A DNA stretch of 64,000 nt from Erigeron canadensis (Eukaryota; Streptophyta; Magnoliopsida; Asterales; Asteraceae), in assembly GCF_010389155.1 (NCBI RefSeq), contig NC_057769.1:29512735-29576734 (forward strand). The letters run 5' to 3'. The notes under the pieces were generated by a model that was given only the letters and a program-made list of their open reading frames with translations, made no database searches and was not told the origin of the DNA. The position numbers and the translations under genes were made by a program. Below are positions 24,720 through 38,333 of the stretch, one piece after another. Every line of letters begins with the position of its first letter. Position 1 is the first letter of the stretch.

Positions 24720-24965
24720 TTCAAGTACATGTCAATTTTTTTTGCATTGGAAGCTTGTATGAAGTGCATAAAGAATAGTAAACTGAGAAAAAAAAATGTG
24801 TGCAGATTTACAGAGAATATGAGTACTTAAAATGTGGGATTTGCCACGCACAGCACATGCATGTGATTCTTGGAGCCTGTAGAACAATATTTCATGTTGA
24901 TACTTGTTTGACACGTGGCCGTTTCCTATTGACGCTTTCCGTTAATTGCTGGCCAAGTTAGAAAA
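24720..24965. promoter_or_regulatory. duplicated region with G-box, copy 1
   Basis: Contains ACACGTGGC (24911-24919), a perfect G-box/ABRE-type core, after GAAGCTTGTATGAAGTGCAT and TGTGGGATTTGCCAC. The same order of blocks recurs at 35758-36080. No gene is seen downstream, so the promoter role is only inferred. Confidence 0.4.
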
Positions 24966-25103
24966 CAGCTCAACCTCTTCCCTTTGAAGATCATTCTCTT
25001 AACCACCAATTGGGTTTCATTTACCCCGATGATATATTTAGAAACAAGTTAATAATACTGTTTTCGATTTATATACAAGTATAAATATAAATAATTTGAC
25101 CTC

Positions 25104-25170
25104 ATCTGTATCTATATATATATATATATAATATAATATATATAATATCTATATCTATATCTATATATAA
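25104..25170. repeat. AT-rich microsatellite
   Basis: Runs of TATATA, ATAATATA and ATCTAT units. Confidence 0.85.
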
Positions 25171-25657
25171 TATAAAAGTTGAGTCTTGCAATCAATTTTA
25201 AATCTATATCATCTCTCTTCTTAATCACTCTTTTTAATGATTCTTTTGTGACACTAATTGTATATGATGAACTATCATGAAAGTGGAAGTAAAAAATTAA
25301 TTAAGTTTGGCTTAATTTGTAGGAGTGGAAGTGGAAAAGTTCTTCATTGATGAAATGGTCACTCAATAATAATGATACAAATTCATAGTGATACAAATGG
25401 TGCTTTCACGCAACAATGAATATACGGTGATATTATACGGATTGACACTTATATTTCCACATATTTCATTTTTTTTTCTTTTTATATAATTATATATACT
25501 AAATATTCCTTCTTTGCAGTAATCCTTACATTTTATTATTATTTCTATTAATCAAAAACTTACTACTTTACTCCATAAATTCGATTTAGTTTGATTTTTT
25601 GTGCAAGAAACTAAAAATTCGTTGTAAATACAAAAGGAACATTACAAATGGTTTTGG

Positions 25658-25910
25658 AGAGGATGTTTACACAAGACATGGTATGTAATTAAACAAAATC
25701 TATACATTTGTTATCTTTGAGTATATAAAAGTATAAATGATTGACTTCAAATATAAAGGTCCAAGTCTCCCTTTTTTTAGGGAGGATGTTTATATAAGAC
25801 ATGATAATATGGTATGTAATTAAAGAAAATTTATACCTTTGTAATTTTTGAGTATATAAAAGTTCAAATGATTGACTTCAAATAGGAAGGTCCAAGTCCT
25901 TTTTTAGATG
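25658..25910. repeat. two-unit tandem duplication, about 127 bp
   Basis: The units start GAGGATGTTTACACAAGACATG (25660) and GAGGATGTTTATATAAGACATG (25786). Both continue through GGTATGTAATTAAA, GAGTATATAAAAGT and ATGATTGACTTCAAATA to GGTCCAAGTC. Confidence 0.88.
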
Positions 25911-26482
25911 AGACAACAAAATCAATATTTGGGAGATCAAGTCACTTATGGGTAGAAGGAGAAGACAATATTATTTCGGTTGGCGATCTTTTAGAGGATA
26001 TAATGCTGTTAGATATGCCTTGAAGATAAGTTTTTTAAAGATAATTTTCACCGAGCAAACTTATCCTAAATTAAAGTAGTATTCTCAAAGACAAACTTTG
26101 CTCATTTAATCTAAACAACAAAACATATACACGAGCCATTGGAGATATGTAAACATTATCTACAATCATCTAAGAAGATATACATGACCAATTTTTGTCT
26201 TCCCTTTTACCATTTTTTATAATTTTTTAGTAGGCAAATTAAACATCTGCTCGATATAATTTAACTTTTCAAGAAAACCAATCAATTCAATCATGAAAAC
26301 AATTTCTCTTCATCTCCGCCATCCAACAGACGGGTTTTAAAAGTTGAGTTTTAAAATCAATTCTAAAACTTCAACCTCTTTCTTCATAATGATCATTATA
26401 AATGTTAAAGTTAATTATACATATGGTTTGATATGAGTTAAATCATGCTTGTTATGTGAAAGGTTTTGGTGTTAAATGTGTT
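25911..26482. other. intergenic, no gene seen
   Basis: AT-rich sequence without a supported gene or repeat. Confidence 0.5.
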
Positions 26483-26741
26483 ACTCCCTGCGTCCCATTA
26501 AAAGTGTCATATTTTAAATTTTCAAAGTTTTTATAATTAAACTTTGACCATGAATATATATTTTTGTGTTATATAAAACTTGATAAAAGTTATATTATTA
26601 AAAAACACTTTTAAAATACAATCGATCCATATAACTTTCATCAAGTATTTATAACACACAAAAAAATTATTTAAGGTCAAAGTTATAAAAGTTAGACTTT
26701 GAAAATTCAAAACATGACAATTATAGTGGGACGAATGGGGT
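26483..26741. mobile_element. Stowaway-like MITE 3
   Basis: The left end is TACTCCCTGCGTCCCATTAA and the right end ATAGTGGGACGAATGGGGTA, imperfect inverted repeats. Subterminal TTTTAAATTTTCAAAG and TTTGAAAATTCAAAA are also inverted. Confidence 0.82.
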
Positions 26742-27934
26742 ACATTTGTATGGTATCCAAATTTATTTATTTATTTTTTGAAGTTTTTGAGATTTTTAAT
26801 TATAGAGTAATTAGTTTTTAATGATTTATTTTATTTAGGTGGTTTGATTGGTAATACATTTTTGACTTTGGGGTTATGAAGTTTAGGATAAATAGTAGAC
26901 TTGGCTTTGCGCATCTAGTTTTTAGGAAGTTATAAGATAATATCTCCGATAACAACTCTAGCAAAACCCGTTGAGCATAAAAGGGAAGATGTAGGTATTG
27001 TATATAAGTGCACTAAGCGAAATATATACTCAAGAACTAACATGAATCTTTTCTTACCAATTTTGATTGGATAGTTAAGTGAGGTATCTATGTGGATGAT
27101 TTACTAGATGGAACTCAAAGCAGAATTTGTTTTGATCCTCCTAGGCTTCCTTTAACGGATTTGATCGGCATTATGTGTCTGACTTTATTTTAGCAATCAC
27201 TTTTTGAGTGGGCCATTTAGGAACATGAAAGAAAAAGGTCGGGTAGGACACGTAACAATTGATTGAAGTGTTTGCTTTGCTTACATATGTTAACATATAC
27301 GTGTCTTGTGTCATTCGAGTATATTCACGACCCTGAAACAAATATATATAAGTGAAGAGCATATGTGGGAGAAAGAACATTTGCAGATTTATCATTAGAA
27401 TAGTTTTGTAACAATGAGCTACCTATGCATTCTCTTATTTCTTTTTCTGTTGGATGTGTTTTAATGTTTGTCAAACAATTAAACATACATTTTACTACAT
27501 AAAAACTAAAAAATCTCATATTTATTAATTATGTTTGACCCTGAGTCTACATGAATTCAGTATCAAGTTTTCATATGTATAAGTATTAAGTAATGTTAAA
27601 AAAAAAAAAAAGTATTAAGTAAGTATTTGTAAAAAAGTTCAAGCTCATTGAAGTGATGTAGATGTATTGTTACGAATTTTAAAATTAAAGTTTAGCAACA
27701 TGTAATTTTTTATGTTTCACAATAATATCTTATAAATGTTTTTTACTTCCTTGTGTTCTATCTTCACAATTCTATACATGTTATAACTTTCATTTGACAC
27801 ACAACACAACATTTTTATGTTATAAATCATTTTCATGCCTCACGCTAACAACCAACATAATCCTTTTAAATGTGGTTACTACACGCAATCAAATATAAAT
27901 TCTCCACGGTGTGCGACACACTGTAAGCCCTCAC

Positions 27935-27977
<43 letters not shown>

Positions 27978-29050
27978 ATATAAAAGTATTCCAAGCATTT
28001 ATTTTAGTATTAAATTAATTTGAATAAAATGAGTTTCACTAAATGAAATTTTGTTCTACATCACCAAGTAATATATTCTATTACTGGTCACTAAAATAAA
28101 TCATGTTTAGTTGAAGTCAACAAAGAACGAAAGTCTTCCCCAAATTCAACATTTATGGTGAAAAAAAGGTAGATTAAATCATTAAATGACTACATGTGTG
28201 TGAGCGACTGAGCGAGAGATAGATATATATGGCCATATAGGAATATGAACTTATAAAAGTACTTTAATTAGTTGATACAACAAAGAGTGAAATTTACTAA
28301 ACTTCCTATGAACCGGTTCTATATGTCCAATATCAAATACTACCTAAATTCCGTTATCTTAATTTCAATTTACCGTTGGCTCAAGCCAGCTAAATTGACA
28401 CGACAAATTTTCTGATGATCTAACCTACAGTGACCCATCTTAGTGGCTATGGATTTGACCCACTTATTTCACTTCTCGGTAGTCACTAGTTTATACAAGG
28501 ATTTAGTTTTATACAACGGATGCATTTATTGAAAAGAATAATCATTTATGATATGTATTTTATTTTATATATAAATATAAATATAAATATAAAATATATA
28601 TAGTTTTTATACAAATATAAATTGTTAGACCTTATTTATATCTAAATTGATAAATTATATATATATATATATATATGACCACCATAGTTAAGAGAAAAAA
28701 ATATTTTAAACTTTTGATCTTGGCCATTGAAAATCATAAGCTTTTAAATCTTGACCTTTGAAATTCAAAGTCAACTTTCTAAAATCTAAAAGTCAAAAGA
28801 TAATAAACATGGTAACTATTTAATTGCATATTAATAATACTAATGCTAATTATTCTTAGAAGTTTTGAATTTGTGTACCAAAAAAGAAACACGACAATGA
28901 TCAGTAACAACATACTTATCAATCACAATTTCATAATTAATTACATTATACTTAACAATTTATATGACATTTGAGTTTATATCATTAAAAAAAACATAAC
29001 ACTTCTCATTTCAAAGTATCCCCATAAATATTTATAATAACATAAAAATA
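26742..29050. other. intergenic, gene-poor
   Basis: No supported gene. An (AT)n microsatellite lies at about 27938-27970 and shorter ATAAAT and AT runs at 28565-28675. Confidence 0.5.
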
Positions 29051-29190
29051 TGGGGTTTGCTAAATACAGCCCTTATGGCTGTGTTTAAGGTGCATAAAAT
29101 GTTTGTACATTTACCATGAAAATCAAGAGGCGGACTTTTAATATGGAAGGTACAAGTTTTTTTATGCACGTTAAATTTCCCTAAAAAAAA
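29051..29190. mobile_element. Mutator-type MITE M1, partial copy
   Basis: GGGGTTTGCTAAATACAGCCCTTATGG matches the left end of the complete copy at 54591. The AATATGGAAGGTACAAG and TTTTTATGCACGTTAA blocks follow in the same order. The right terminus is missing. Confidence 0.7.
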
Positions 29191-32100
29191 TATTAATATT
29201 TACTCTTTATTTTTTACCTTTCAAAATAAACTAAAAAAGTAAACCTCAGCATAAAAATAAAAGTCATTTATAGACTAATATTGAAAAGTTAATGAATATA
29301 CAACTCTTTTAGGTTTATATATTGAATAATTTTATTTATTTATTTATTTAATCACAATATTAATTTAGTACCAGTAGATGTATTTAACTAACATAACTAT
29401 GTTGTAAACTGTAATTACTTAAACGTATGGTATTTACAATTGAAATTTTTTTTATAAAAAGTGACCGGTATTTAAGGTATTTAATGTACTTTTATTAAAT
29501 TTAGAACCATAATAATATTAACAAAACATGCCTTTTAATTTTAATACCATTTGGAACTTCAAGATAACCTTATTTCTCTATTAATTGGTAATTCCATCTG
29601 AAATGAAATACGGGTAAAAGTAAGGATGTTCAATTAACAAACAATAGCTTACTTCAATTTAGAGTTGGTCAATTCTACAACATGAAATGTGAAACCAAAA
29701 TCAATATCGAAAATCAAGAATCAAAATTGCAAATTATAGATATTACAGATACAATGTATAAATACGATGCGAAAATATAAACAAGAATCGTATCCCCACA
29801 ATGCGTAACATGGTTAATAATTTATCATAAGATTTAAATTTTTAGTTAAATCAAATTTAAAAATGATGCTTATAAATTTTACGTATGAAATCGGGTGAGG
29901 GTGACGATGGTCCACTTCACCAAAGATCGACTTTAAAATTTCCAATGCACGGATAAATAACTTTATATAGAACAAAAGCTAAAATAAATATGTTTATAAT
30001 TATTTACATAATTATAACAGGTTTAGGTTAACTGATTTGGATTAACGGGTTGAAAATAACCAACCTGAACCTGACTTGATATCAAAATCGACTTGAAAAT
30101 CTCAACCTGCTGTCAAACCGAACCCGGCCACCAACACAAAAAAATCGGGTTTGCAATGGGTTAGTGGGTTAATTTCATATCACATGGATTAGTGGGTTGA
30201 CATGTTAAATGGGTTAGTGAGTTGTCCTCAAGTAATATAGATTGGTGGGTTGACGGGTTACTAGGTCGAGATTCACAACCCTAACCCAGTTTTCTGAGTC
30301 GGTTTCAAATCAAATTTCGGGTAAAGTCGAGTATTGGCAATCTTAATATATATCAAACCGACTCTATATATCTTATATCAAAAGTTGTGCAAATTTATAA
30401 CTTTATTTAACATTATACTCGATTTCATAATAAATTTTATTTTTGAATAAAATGCTTGTAAATTTATTTGGTAATCCGGTCACCGACCGGGTATTGATCT
30501 AGTTATTAATTGCATTGCATACAAACAAGAAGTCATACATAATACATCATACGCAAATATTCTAATTAATTATGTGTGCCAACCTCGAACTTGTAACCAC
30601 GGGTGTAAACTCAAACATTTAAAACCATCAAACATTGTGAAGTAACTCTCACACGTTTATAAATGTGAATAAAACATATAAAAGTTCATGCTCATAAAAT
30701 ATGTGGACAAAGAACAGTCAGAAATCAAACTTTTGCATTTAGTTACTACTTACTTTCTTTGGGAAGAAATAGAAAACCTTGGTTTGACCTTCCTGGAACA
30801 TATATATGTTAGGCCTATAAAAGTACATGCATATTCAAACAATAAATGGTATATATATGAACTATGTTACCGGCTTAAGATTTTCAGTAGTCTTAAACAA
30901 GATCAAAATTTTATAAAATCTAGCTTTTTAAATAATTGTATACTTATCATAAAATTTAAGAACTGAGCTTTTAAAATATACCATTCTTTTAAGTATGTTA
31001 AGTGAAGCTTTAAGAATTGCATTTAATATTTTTCTTAAATCATATATCAAAGGAATTTACTACTAATAGTCCTTGGGCTATATGGATAAGACACATTTAA
31101 GTATTGTCATAACAAGTGACAATCAAATTTATGGGGCAGTCTATGTATAATAATTTACTAGGTTTATCACTAAGTCTGACATTATTTGGAGTGATGGGTT
31201 GAAAATTTCTCATTTTAATCTGACATAATAAAATTTTCAGGTTAAAAAATTCAACTCGGCCTAGGATGACCCATGAGACCTGATTAATACTTGTGTTTGT
31301 GGGTTGAGAGGCTAAACAAGTTGGTTTTGGGTTAACTTGGATGATTTTGGGTCAAATGGGTTATTGTTGGATTAGGTAGGTTGGCATGTCCATTGAGTTA
31401 GTTTTGGATCAAGCGGATTGAGAGATTAGCATATCAAATGGGTTGGTTTTAAGTCTAGTGAGTCAAATGGGTTGGTTTTAGGGCAAGCGGGTCAAGTTAG
31501 TCAAATGGGTCGAGATTAACTATAAGTATAAACAAATATTAAGTTGGTAAGTCGAATCACCAGGTTTTTTCCGGGTTGGTTAAGCCTAGGGTGACCCATG
31601 CGACCTGATTAATACATGTGTTGGCGGGTTGAAATGTCAAATAAGTTGGTTTTGAGACCGGGTTGATTTTGGTTCAAAATGGCTATTGTTGGGTTAGGTA
31701 GGTTCGCATGTCAAATGAGTTACTTTTGGGTCAACTGGATTGAGAAGTTAGTAGACCAAAGGGTTAATTAATTATTAGTCAAGTAGTAATTAACTCAAAT
31801 GGGTTGGTTTTGGGGAAACTAGTCATGTGAGTCAAATGGGTCGAGATTAACTATAATTAAATTAGTATATAAATTGGTTTTGTGCGGTTTATAAGTTGGG
31901 GGTTTCACCTCCTACTAGGTACTGGAGGTGAGGGGATTTTCTAGCACGGATCATGTGTTAAGCAAACGTATGTTAGACCCTGAGTTGCGAGTAATTTACA
32001 CATTTAAAAAGATTTTATTTTTACTTTGATCTGATTTAATACATGAAAATAATATCATCGATTAGCTTGGAGATGTATTTAATGTCATATATTTCTAGGG

Positions 32101-34171
32101 ACTGGCGTAACACGACTTAAGTGAATTAGTACGGACAAAATGTTCACTGTAGCTTGGAGATGAATTTAATTTGTTTTATTGAACTTGACACTTTGATATG
32201 TGGAAGTAGTTTAATGTTGTTGTGGCTTCTGTACCAACACTTGCGCATCCTTGGCAAGTTCGGAGCCTGTTGGTACTTGGTACACTAGAGAACGCAAAAG
32301 CATCAAAAATAATTGTCCTACGATATCTAATGTCGCCTTTAATTAATTTCTAATTAAGTAGATCGATTATGCTAAGTAGTATTCATTCATAAAATGTAAA
32401 AGTTCGAATTACAAGTATATATATAATGAGAAACGTGAGTATATGGATGTTAGACATTTAAATTTGTGTGTAAAGTCTCTCACATACTAATTTTGTAATA
32501 TTTATATGGAGTGACCCTTTATAATTTGTGAATTGAAAAATCAAGTTGTTTTCTTTTTAAATGACGAATTTCATAATCAACAAACAATGGATACAAGCAC
32601 TGCAGTGTATTATAAAAAGTTATATATATCTACATTTTAAAAAAAAACTTCTCCAATCATTTCAAATCAAATTTAATCTCGATGCTCAATTCGATCTAAT
32701 CCACATAAAGCCCAAAGGTTTAATGTCTTGAACAATTAATCTAGTTCACCATTTGTGATACCACACTACCTAGCTACATATATCATATATCAAATCAATA
32801 GCTAAAGAATTGATAATGATACCATCAATCTTGGTAAATTTATAACATGCTATAAATTAACTAAGTTTTTACATTATAATAAGTTAATCAAAATCGATGG
32901 TATAAATATGGACTTCCATACCTTGGATTAAGATTCGTATGTTGTTCCATTAGTTTTCTTCATTCATAAGATCTAGATGCATGCGAGAAGTGAGGAAGAT
33001 GTATTTGAAATCCTCTTAATTTGAATATTTTTAGGTTGGTTAAAGTTTACTTCAATTAGAAACTCTATATATATATAATGAAGAATCGGCCATAAAATAA
33101 AGACTAACATTTTCCGTCCTTCACAAACTTTTGATTTAAAATAAAAGGATATGAATTAGATCCTGTACTACATATTTATATTTAATTTTTTATACCTTAG
33201 ATAATGAAATGAAACATGCAGTATACTTCTTTATTAATTGGCATGTGTTTTTTAACATCATTTTCAATTTAATTGGTTCCAGGCCCATTTCTATTGATTA
33301 GACACAAGTCATTTTTATAGTCCCATAATGTTTTGATTTTGTGGGGACAAAAGTCACTGTTTTATAGTCCAATAAAATGTAATGCATGATTGGAATGTAG
33401 TCCCATAAGTCGTTTTGTAGTCCCATAATATGTGGGGACACAAGTTTCATGAAACTTTTCTGATATTTGATGGTGGGGGATTGTGTTTCAAAAGGCACTT
33501 TCCGAAAATTATATTACTAAAATGTTTCGTCCGGTAATGTGGCAAAAACGAAGTTGTCTGTTTTACAAAACCCGTCTCGAAATATTTGATCTGATTAATG
33601 GTGCTATGATTATTTATAGAAAAATAATTAATATTTTAAAAAAAAAATTGAAACCTTCAAAACGTACATGTAAATTCCATTATTATTTTTTTGAGTTTCT
33701 ACTTTTGATATTGAACATGTCATGATCTTATAATTAAAAGTATTTGTATGAAAATTAATTAATAGGATTTATATTTTTCTTATTAATATAAGTTTTACTC
33801 ATTGTTACAATGAAATATATCAATAGAGTTTTCATTTCGGATGTGAATATTTATTTCACCCAGTCAATTGATGAGTTTCCGCTTTCCTTGAGATAAAGAA
33901 TTAAGAAACACAATCAAAAAAGGTAAGACTTAAGAGCTTTATGCTTTTTTACCATCACGTTTCAAAAATAAGTTTTGTCTTATTTCCTTCCATTTTTTAT
34001 TTAAACATTTAGATTATTAGTTTATTCTTTCTAATTATTTGTTATAAATAATTTTCACTAATAACAATCATAATACAACATTAGAGAAAAGAAAAAATCA
34101 AGTTTACTAATATCATCTTTTTTCACTTTGAAGTATTTTTGAGTTATGGGCGTTTTTTTTAACATATCAAG
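29191..34171. other. intergenic, gene-poor, with GGGTT-rich repeats
   Basis: No gene found. About 30010-30330 and 31180-31870 are rich in GGGTTGACGGGTT/GGGTTGGTTTT words. In the second, GATGACCCATGAGACCTGATTAATAC (about 31266) and GGTGACCCATGCGACCTGATTAATAC (about 31591) mark a two-unit tandem duplication of about 325 bp. About 33298-33475 repeats ATAGTCCCATAA and GTGGGGACA(A/C)AAGT twice. Confidence 0.5.
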
Positions 34172-34347
34172 ATGGAGAAATTATTTTCTCTTTTCATCTT
34201 TATTTTCGTTGTCCTATTTTACAATTTGAAATTTTGTTTAGCTCAAACTAAAGCCATAGTAATCTTTATATTTGACAAAATTGAAAGACATATCGTGATC
34301 GAAATCAAAATTCGTCCAGATCGATTAACAATATTAGTTTGCCTCAC
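34172..34347 (+). CDS. possible secreted-protein first exon, unidentified
   Basis: An ATG opens a frame beginning MEKLFSLFIFIFVVLF, a strong hydrophobic signal-peptide-like segment ending near FCLAQ. After about 57 codons comes CTCACAG|GTAAAT, a good plant donor site. No matching downstream exon was found, and no family is recognised. In AT-rich DNA hydrophobic frames arise by chance, so this is weak. Confidence 0.22.
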
Positions 34348-34378
34348 AGGTAAATCCCGGATTGTATGTGTGATATGA

Positions 34379-35757
34379 TCCTTTGATTGAAACAACATAT
34401 AATCTCAACACAGTTGCCATTTTAGCTAAAAACGAGCTAGATCAAACATGACGCTTACTTTTATGCCTCTTTGAAAATGTGAGCACAAATATTCTTCTGA
34501 AGGGAAAACTTACGTAAGCCCACCATGATTGGAAATCATATACTTGTGAACACCTCCAGATATACCTAGAGTAAGACTCAATTGTGATAAAATAGGTCTA
34601 TTTGCGATTAAGTTATTTGGTGCTTACAAAAAAAAAAAAAGATAGGTGGCTTAACCTACTTACAAAACTTATAACTGATGTACCAAATGTGATATTATTA
34701 AAGTATATAATTGTTGGTTTAGTCTATAAAATTATTATGATCATTTGGTTTTGAATTTTTTTTATGTCTAATTAATCACGGTTCTAAAATATCCGATGTT
34801 TTGAAAATAAATATTGAATCACAACTGTTAATTATTTCTTTTCATGGTTGTGTATCTTATCGCATAATAAATTAAATTATTATATATATTCACAATTTTG
34901 TTAAAATAAATACTTGGGATACACATCGAGACTAATTAAAAGGAGCTAGATATATTTCAAAAGTTTCATCAAAAATCTTCATTTATATTTATAAATACCA
35001 CCAAAAGTAACCAAATAAAACAACACTATACACTAACAAATAATAATGTTAGACACGCTAAAAAACCCATAAAGTTTCTTGTGCCGAAATATCTTATCAT
35101 GTTGTTCACATTTTTCCATCTCTAAATCTATTAATATACCTTTGTAAAAAATCGTTTTTTATTCAAGGGAGAATTCTGAAAAGAGCCTGTATCTTTTTCG
35201 TTTTTCCGTTTAATATTGTAATTTTATCTGTAATTGGTTAAATAATATTTTTTTTATTGGTTTTTTTTTTTTACTATTTTTTTAGTGTTATTTCCAGTTC
35301 CTTGTGACTTTAGGTCCTTTTTGATAATTTTTTTCTTAGTGTTATTTATGATCTTGTGACTTTTCGCACCCTTACTAAGTAATTAAGTCACTATTGTTAT
35401 AATCACAAATCTCTCTATTTTTTCTTCAATGGATTAGCCACTTTGTTTTTTTCATTTGCTTTAAATTTTATTATCTTTTGTCGCTTGCAACCATCAAAAC
35501 ACTAATTAAAATAACAGAAACCTGTTATATCTTTTTAATCTGAACTAATTTATTCGATATTTTCTACACATAATTAAGTGGACGTAGATATATGAGAACT
35601 AATTATAAAGTGTAGAGAGACAAAAGAGAGATGACAAATAGGTGATAAAAAAGAGGGTGATTAGAAAATTTTAAAGAGGTCAAAACATACAAAATGCTAA
35701 ACATTTTTAAATACTATATCAGTTTAGAGAAACTTTCTTACCCCCACTTTTAAACAA
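34379..35757. other. intergenic, no gene seen
   Basis: AT-rich sequence with short A and T runs. Nothing supportable. Confidence 0.5.
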
Positions 35758-36080
35758 ATGTCAAATTACATGCATTAGAAGCTTGTACGAAATGCATCAA
35801 AGATGAGTAAGTAAAATGGGAAAAACAAATTGTGCAGCTTCCACAGAAACATTAGTACTTACGTTGGGATTTTGCCACTTACATCTGATTTTCTGGGTGC
35901 TACTCTTCCTAGCCTATACAACAACAGAGATTCTACCAAAAGCAATATCTCATTTATTGTATTTCCTCGTCTCCTAAATTACAGAATAATACGTATTAAA
36001 AAATAATAATAAAATTTAAAAATTACAGAATAATACGTATTTGACACGTGGCCGGTTTCGATAGAATGGTTTCCTTTTAA
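35758..36080. promoter_or_regulatory. duplicated region with G-box, copy 2
   Basis: Repeats the order of 24720-24965: GAAGCTTGTACGAAATGCAT, AGTACTTACGTTGGGATTTTGCCACTTAC and ACACGTGGC (36044-36052). It also carries an internal direct repeat of ATTACAGAATAATACGTATT (about 35981 and 36023). Confidence 0.4.
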
Positions 36081-36193
36081 TTCCTGGTCAAAAACAACTC
36101 ACCTTTTTTCTTCGACAATTTTTTCAACATCAAGATATATATATCCTTTTAACTATAACATCGTTCACAAGTCAGCGTTATTAAATTTACAAC

Positions 36194-36496
36194 GTGATAA
36201 TTATGTGTACAACTCCTTACTCTTGTTTACAAAAGTTCTACGATAGACCTAACAATTTTTTACATGAAGATAGAGACAAATTAAAAGATCCAGCTTACGG
36301 AAGAAAAAAACCAAAAAGAGCTTGCTTATCACCAATAAAAAATGGAGTAGGCTTTATGAAATTAAAAAGAAGACTAACATATGGACACAAGTCATGGACA
36401 AAAACGTCATTTAATTATAACAATTTTTTTTTTTCCCAATCTATCATCGTAATATTGTTAGAAAAGGCTACAGAAACCAATTCTTTAAGGATGTAA
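36194..36496 (+). CDS. unidentified 100-codon frame
   Basis: A frame opening about 55 bases after a TATATATATCC stretch and just downstream of the duplicated G-box block. Its first codon is ATA or ATT-like context and the first clear ATG is codon 4. The middle is basic (GRKKPKRACLSPIK, then KLKRRLTYGHK), the end hydrophobic. No family recognised and no equivalent frame in the copy at 25 kb. Probably chance. Confidence 0.15.
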   Translation: MIIMCTTPYSCLQKFYDRPNNFLHEDRDKLKDPAYGRKKPKRACLSPIKNGVGFMKLKRRLTYGHKSWTKTSFNYNNFFFSQSIIVILLEKATETNSLRM

Positions 36497-36800
36497 TATA
36501 TACGTATGAAATCAAGAATAAACAAAACATAAAAGGTTAAGAAATTTTTTAAAAATATTATGTTATAATATTAAGTTTTCTCATAAACTAACGTAGTTAC
36601 AAAATTTAGTTAACACATACGCAAAGATATTATTTAAGGCTCAACACTAAGAGATAATAGTACTCTTTTTGCTATTCAATTTCTTAATATTGGATCACAA
36701 GACTAAAACTCATAATATCCATAGGTCTCATATCTGTCAATAAAAATTTTGGCCTTTTTCTTGTTTCCTTGTTTTTTCAAGTTCGGACAAGTCTAATTCT

Positions 36801-37014
36801 TTTTCGAACATTAGTCAATATACGACATCAGAGAAACTTCACCAAATAATGGTGAAACCTTGTACGTAACCTAGACAACGAGATGTTGATCATGAGCCGT
36901 TACAAGTATTCAGAAGGAAAAACCCCAAGGTTTGTCATCCCTAAAGATTGAACTCAAGACTTAAGGTAAAACCGGGAGTGCCTCTGACCAGTTGAACTGA
37001 CCTTCATTGGCCGA
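36801..37014 (-). mobile_element. tRNA-derived SINE, family S4, copy 2
   Basis: On the minus strand: AAGGTCAGTTCAACTGGTCA with AGAGGCA (A box region), then TTGAGTTCAATCTTTAGG (B box) and a tail ending AATGTTCGAAAAA. Flanks ACAAGTCTAATTCT (36787-36800) and ACAAGTCTAACTT (37015-37027) form the target duplication. Confidence 0.82.
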
Positions 37015-37027
37015 ACAAGTCTAACTT

Positions 37028-38333
37028 ATTCCAAAACAATACAAATTCAACTATTTAATTATGATCAGTACATAACATAGAAGAAGAAGACCTTGTGATT
37101 TTTTTTTTTTAATATTAAGTACTCCGTAATTACGGAGTAATAGAATTGTGAATCACATATAAATTTTCAAAGAGAAAAGAAAGATAGCTCGTCATAGTCT
37201 CGTAGCTGCGCGCCTAGCTGGGGTAAATTGGGCCACTGGGGATAGCCCGGGTAGAACATAAATTAGTCAAAATATGAGCTTTGGGCCAAGCTTTTGCAAA
37301 ATAAGTTGGGCTGCTTCACCTCTTCAGTCTTAATCTTCACTACTTTCGATTAAAAAAAAAACTAAAATAATAATACTAAAATATTTTATACATAACAGTA
37401 TATTATTACTTTATATATTATTTTAAAGTGTCTATATGAACGTAAGTTTATAAACTACATTAATATTATTAAATTATTTTTATATATTTTACACATAAAC
37501 AATATATATATTTTTATTTATATTTTAAACATGAAAAATTTTACTCCGTATATTGTTAGAAAAAGGTGTTCAATGATTTTATTTGAAAGATTATTTTTTT
37601 TCTGTATATTTTTATTGTTTAAATTTAAGCTTCAGAAATTTTTTGCTCTTATTTGACAAATGAAACTTATTTTGACATTTTACTAAACATAAAATGATAA
37701 TATCGACTTTCGAAATATTAATTAATTTGCATAGAACTTGGAGTGATTATTTTGTTTTGTTGTTGCATTTTTCTTTTTAATAATTTATAAATGTGTGTTT
37801 TGTTTGAACTATTTGGTTATTGATTGAAAGCTAATTAAATAAATTTTAACTTTTCAAAATTTATGGATTCAACTCTTTATACATCGTTGTTCTAAAAGAA
37901 AAACTCTTTATATATACATCGATCATCAGGTGGTCCTCTAATTACTCTATCCTACACCAATTCGTCAAAGATTATTTTGTTTCCATACATTTTTAAATAT
38001 GGTTACTGTAGTCATTATTTGTATTACTATCATGTGGTCTTTAATTATTAAGACTTATGAGAATACACGAACATTGTAATGCAATGGTCTTTAAATATAC
38101 ATAAATAATAAATAACTTTGATTGAATTTCTCAATTGTTACTGTTTGAACATGAAATGACGAGCTTAGTAACAATAGGGGCGTTGACTATAACAACCACT
38201 GTATCTCATTGTCATAAAATGAGAAGAATGTATTTCTCTGCGTTCTAAAAAGATAGAGATAAATATGATTCGATTATGAATCAAATGTCTTGTATAGTGA
38301 AATTGCGCGCATGTGACTCGCTTGTTTTGTATG
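37028..38333. other. intergenic, no gene seen
   Basis: AT-rich sequence, apart from a short GC-richer segment at 37195-37330 with no reading frame of note. Confidence 0.5.
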
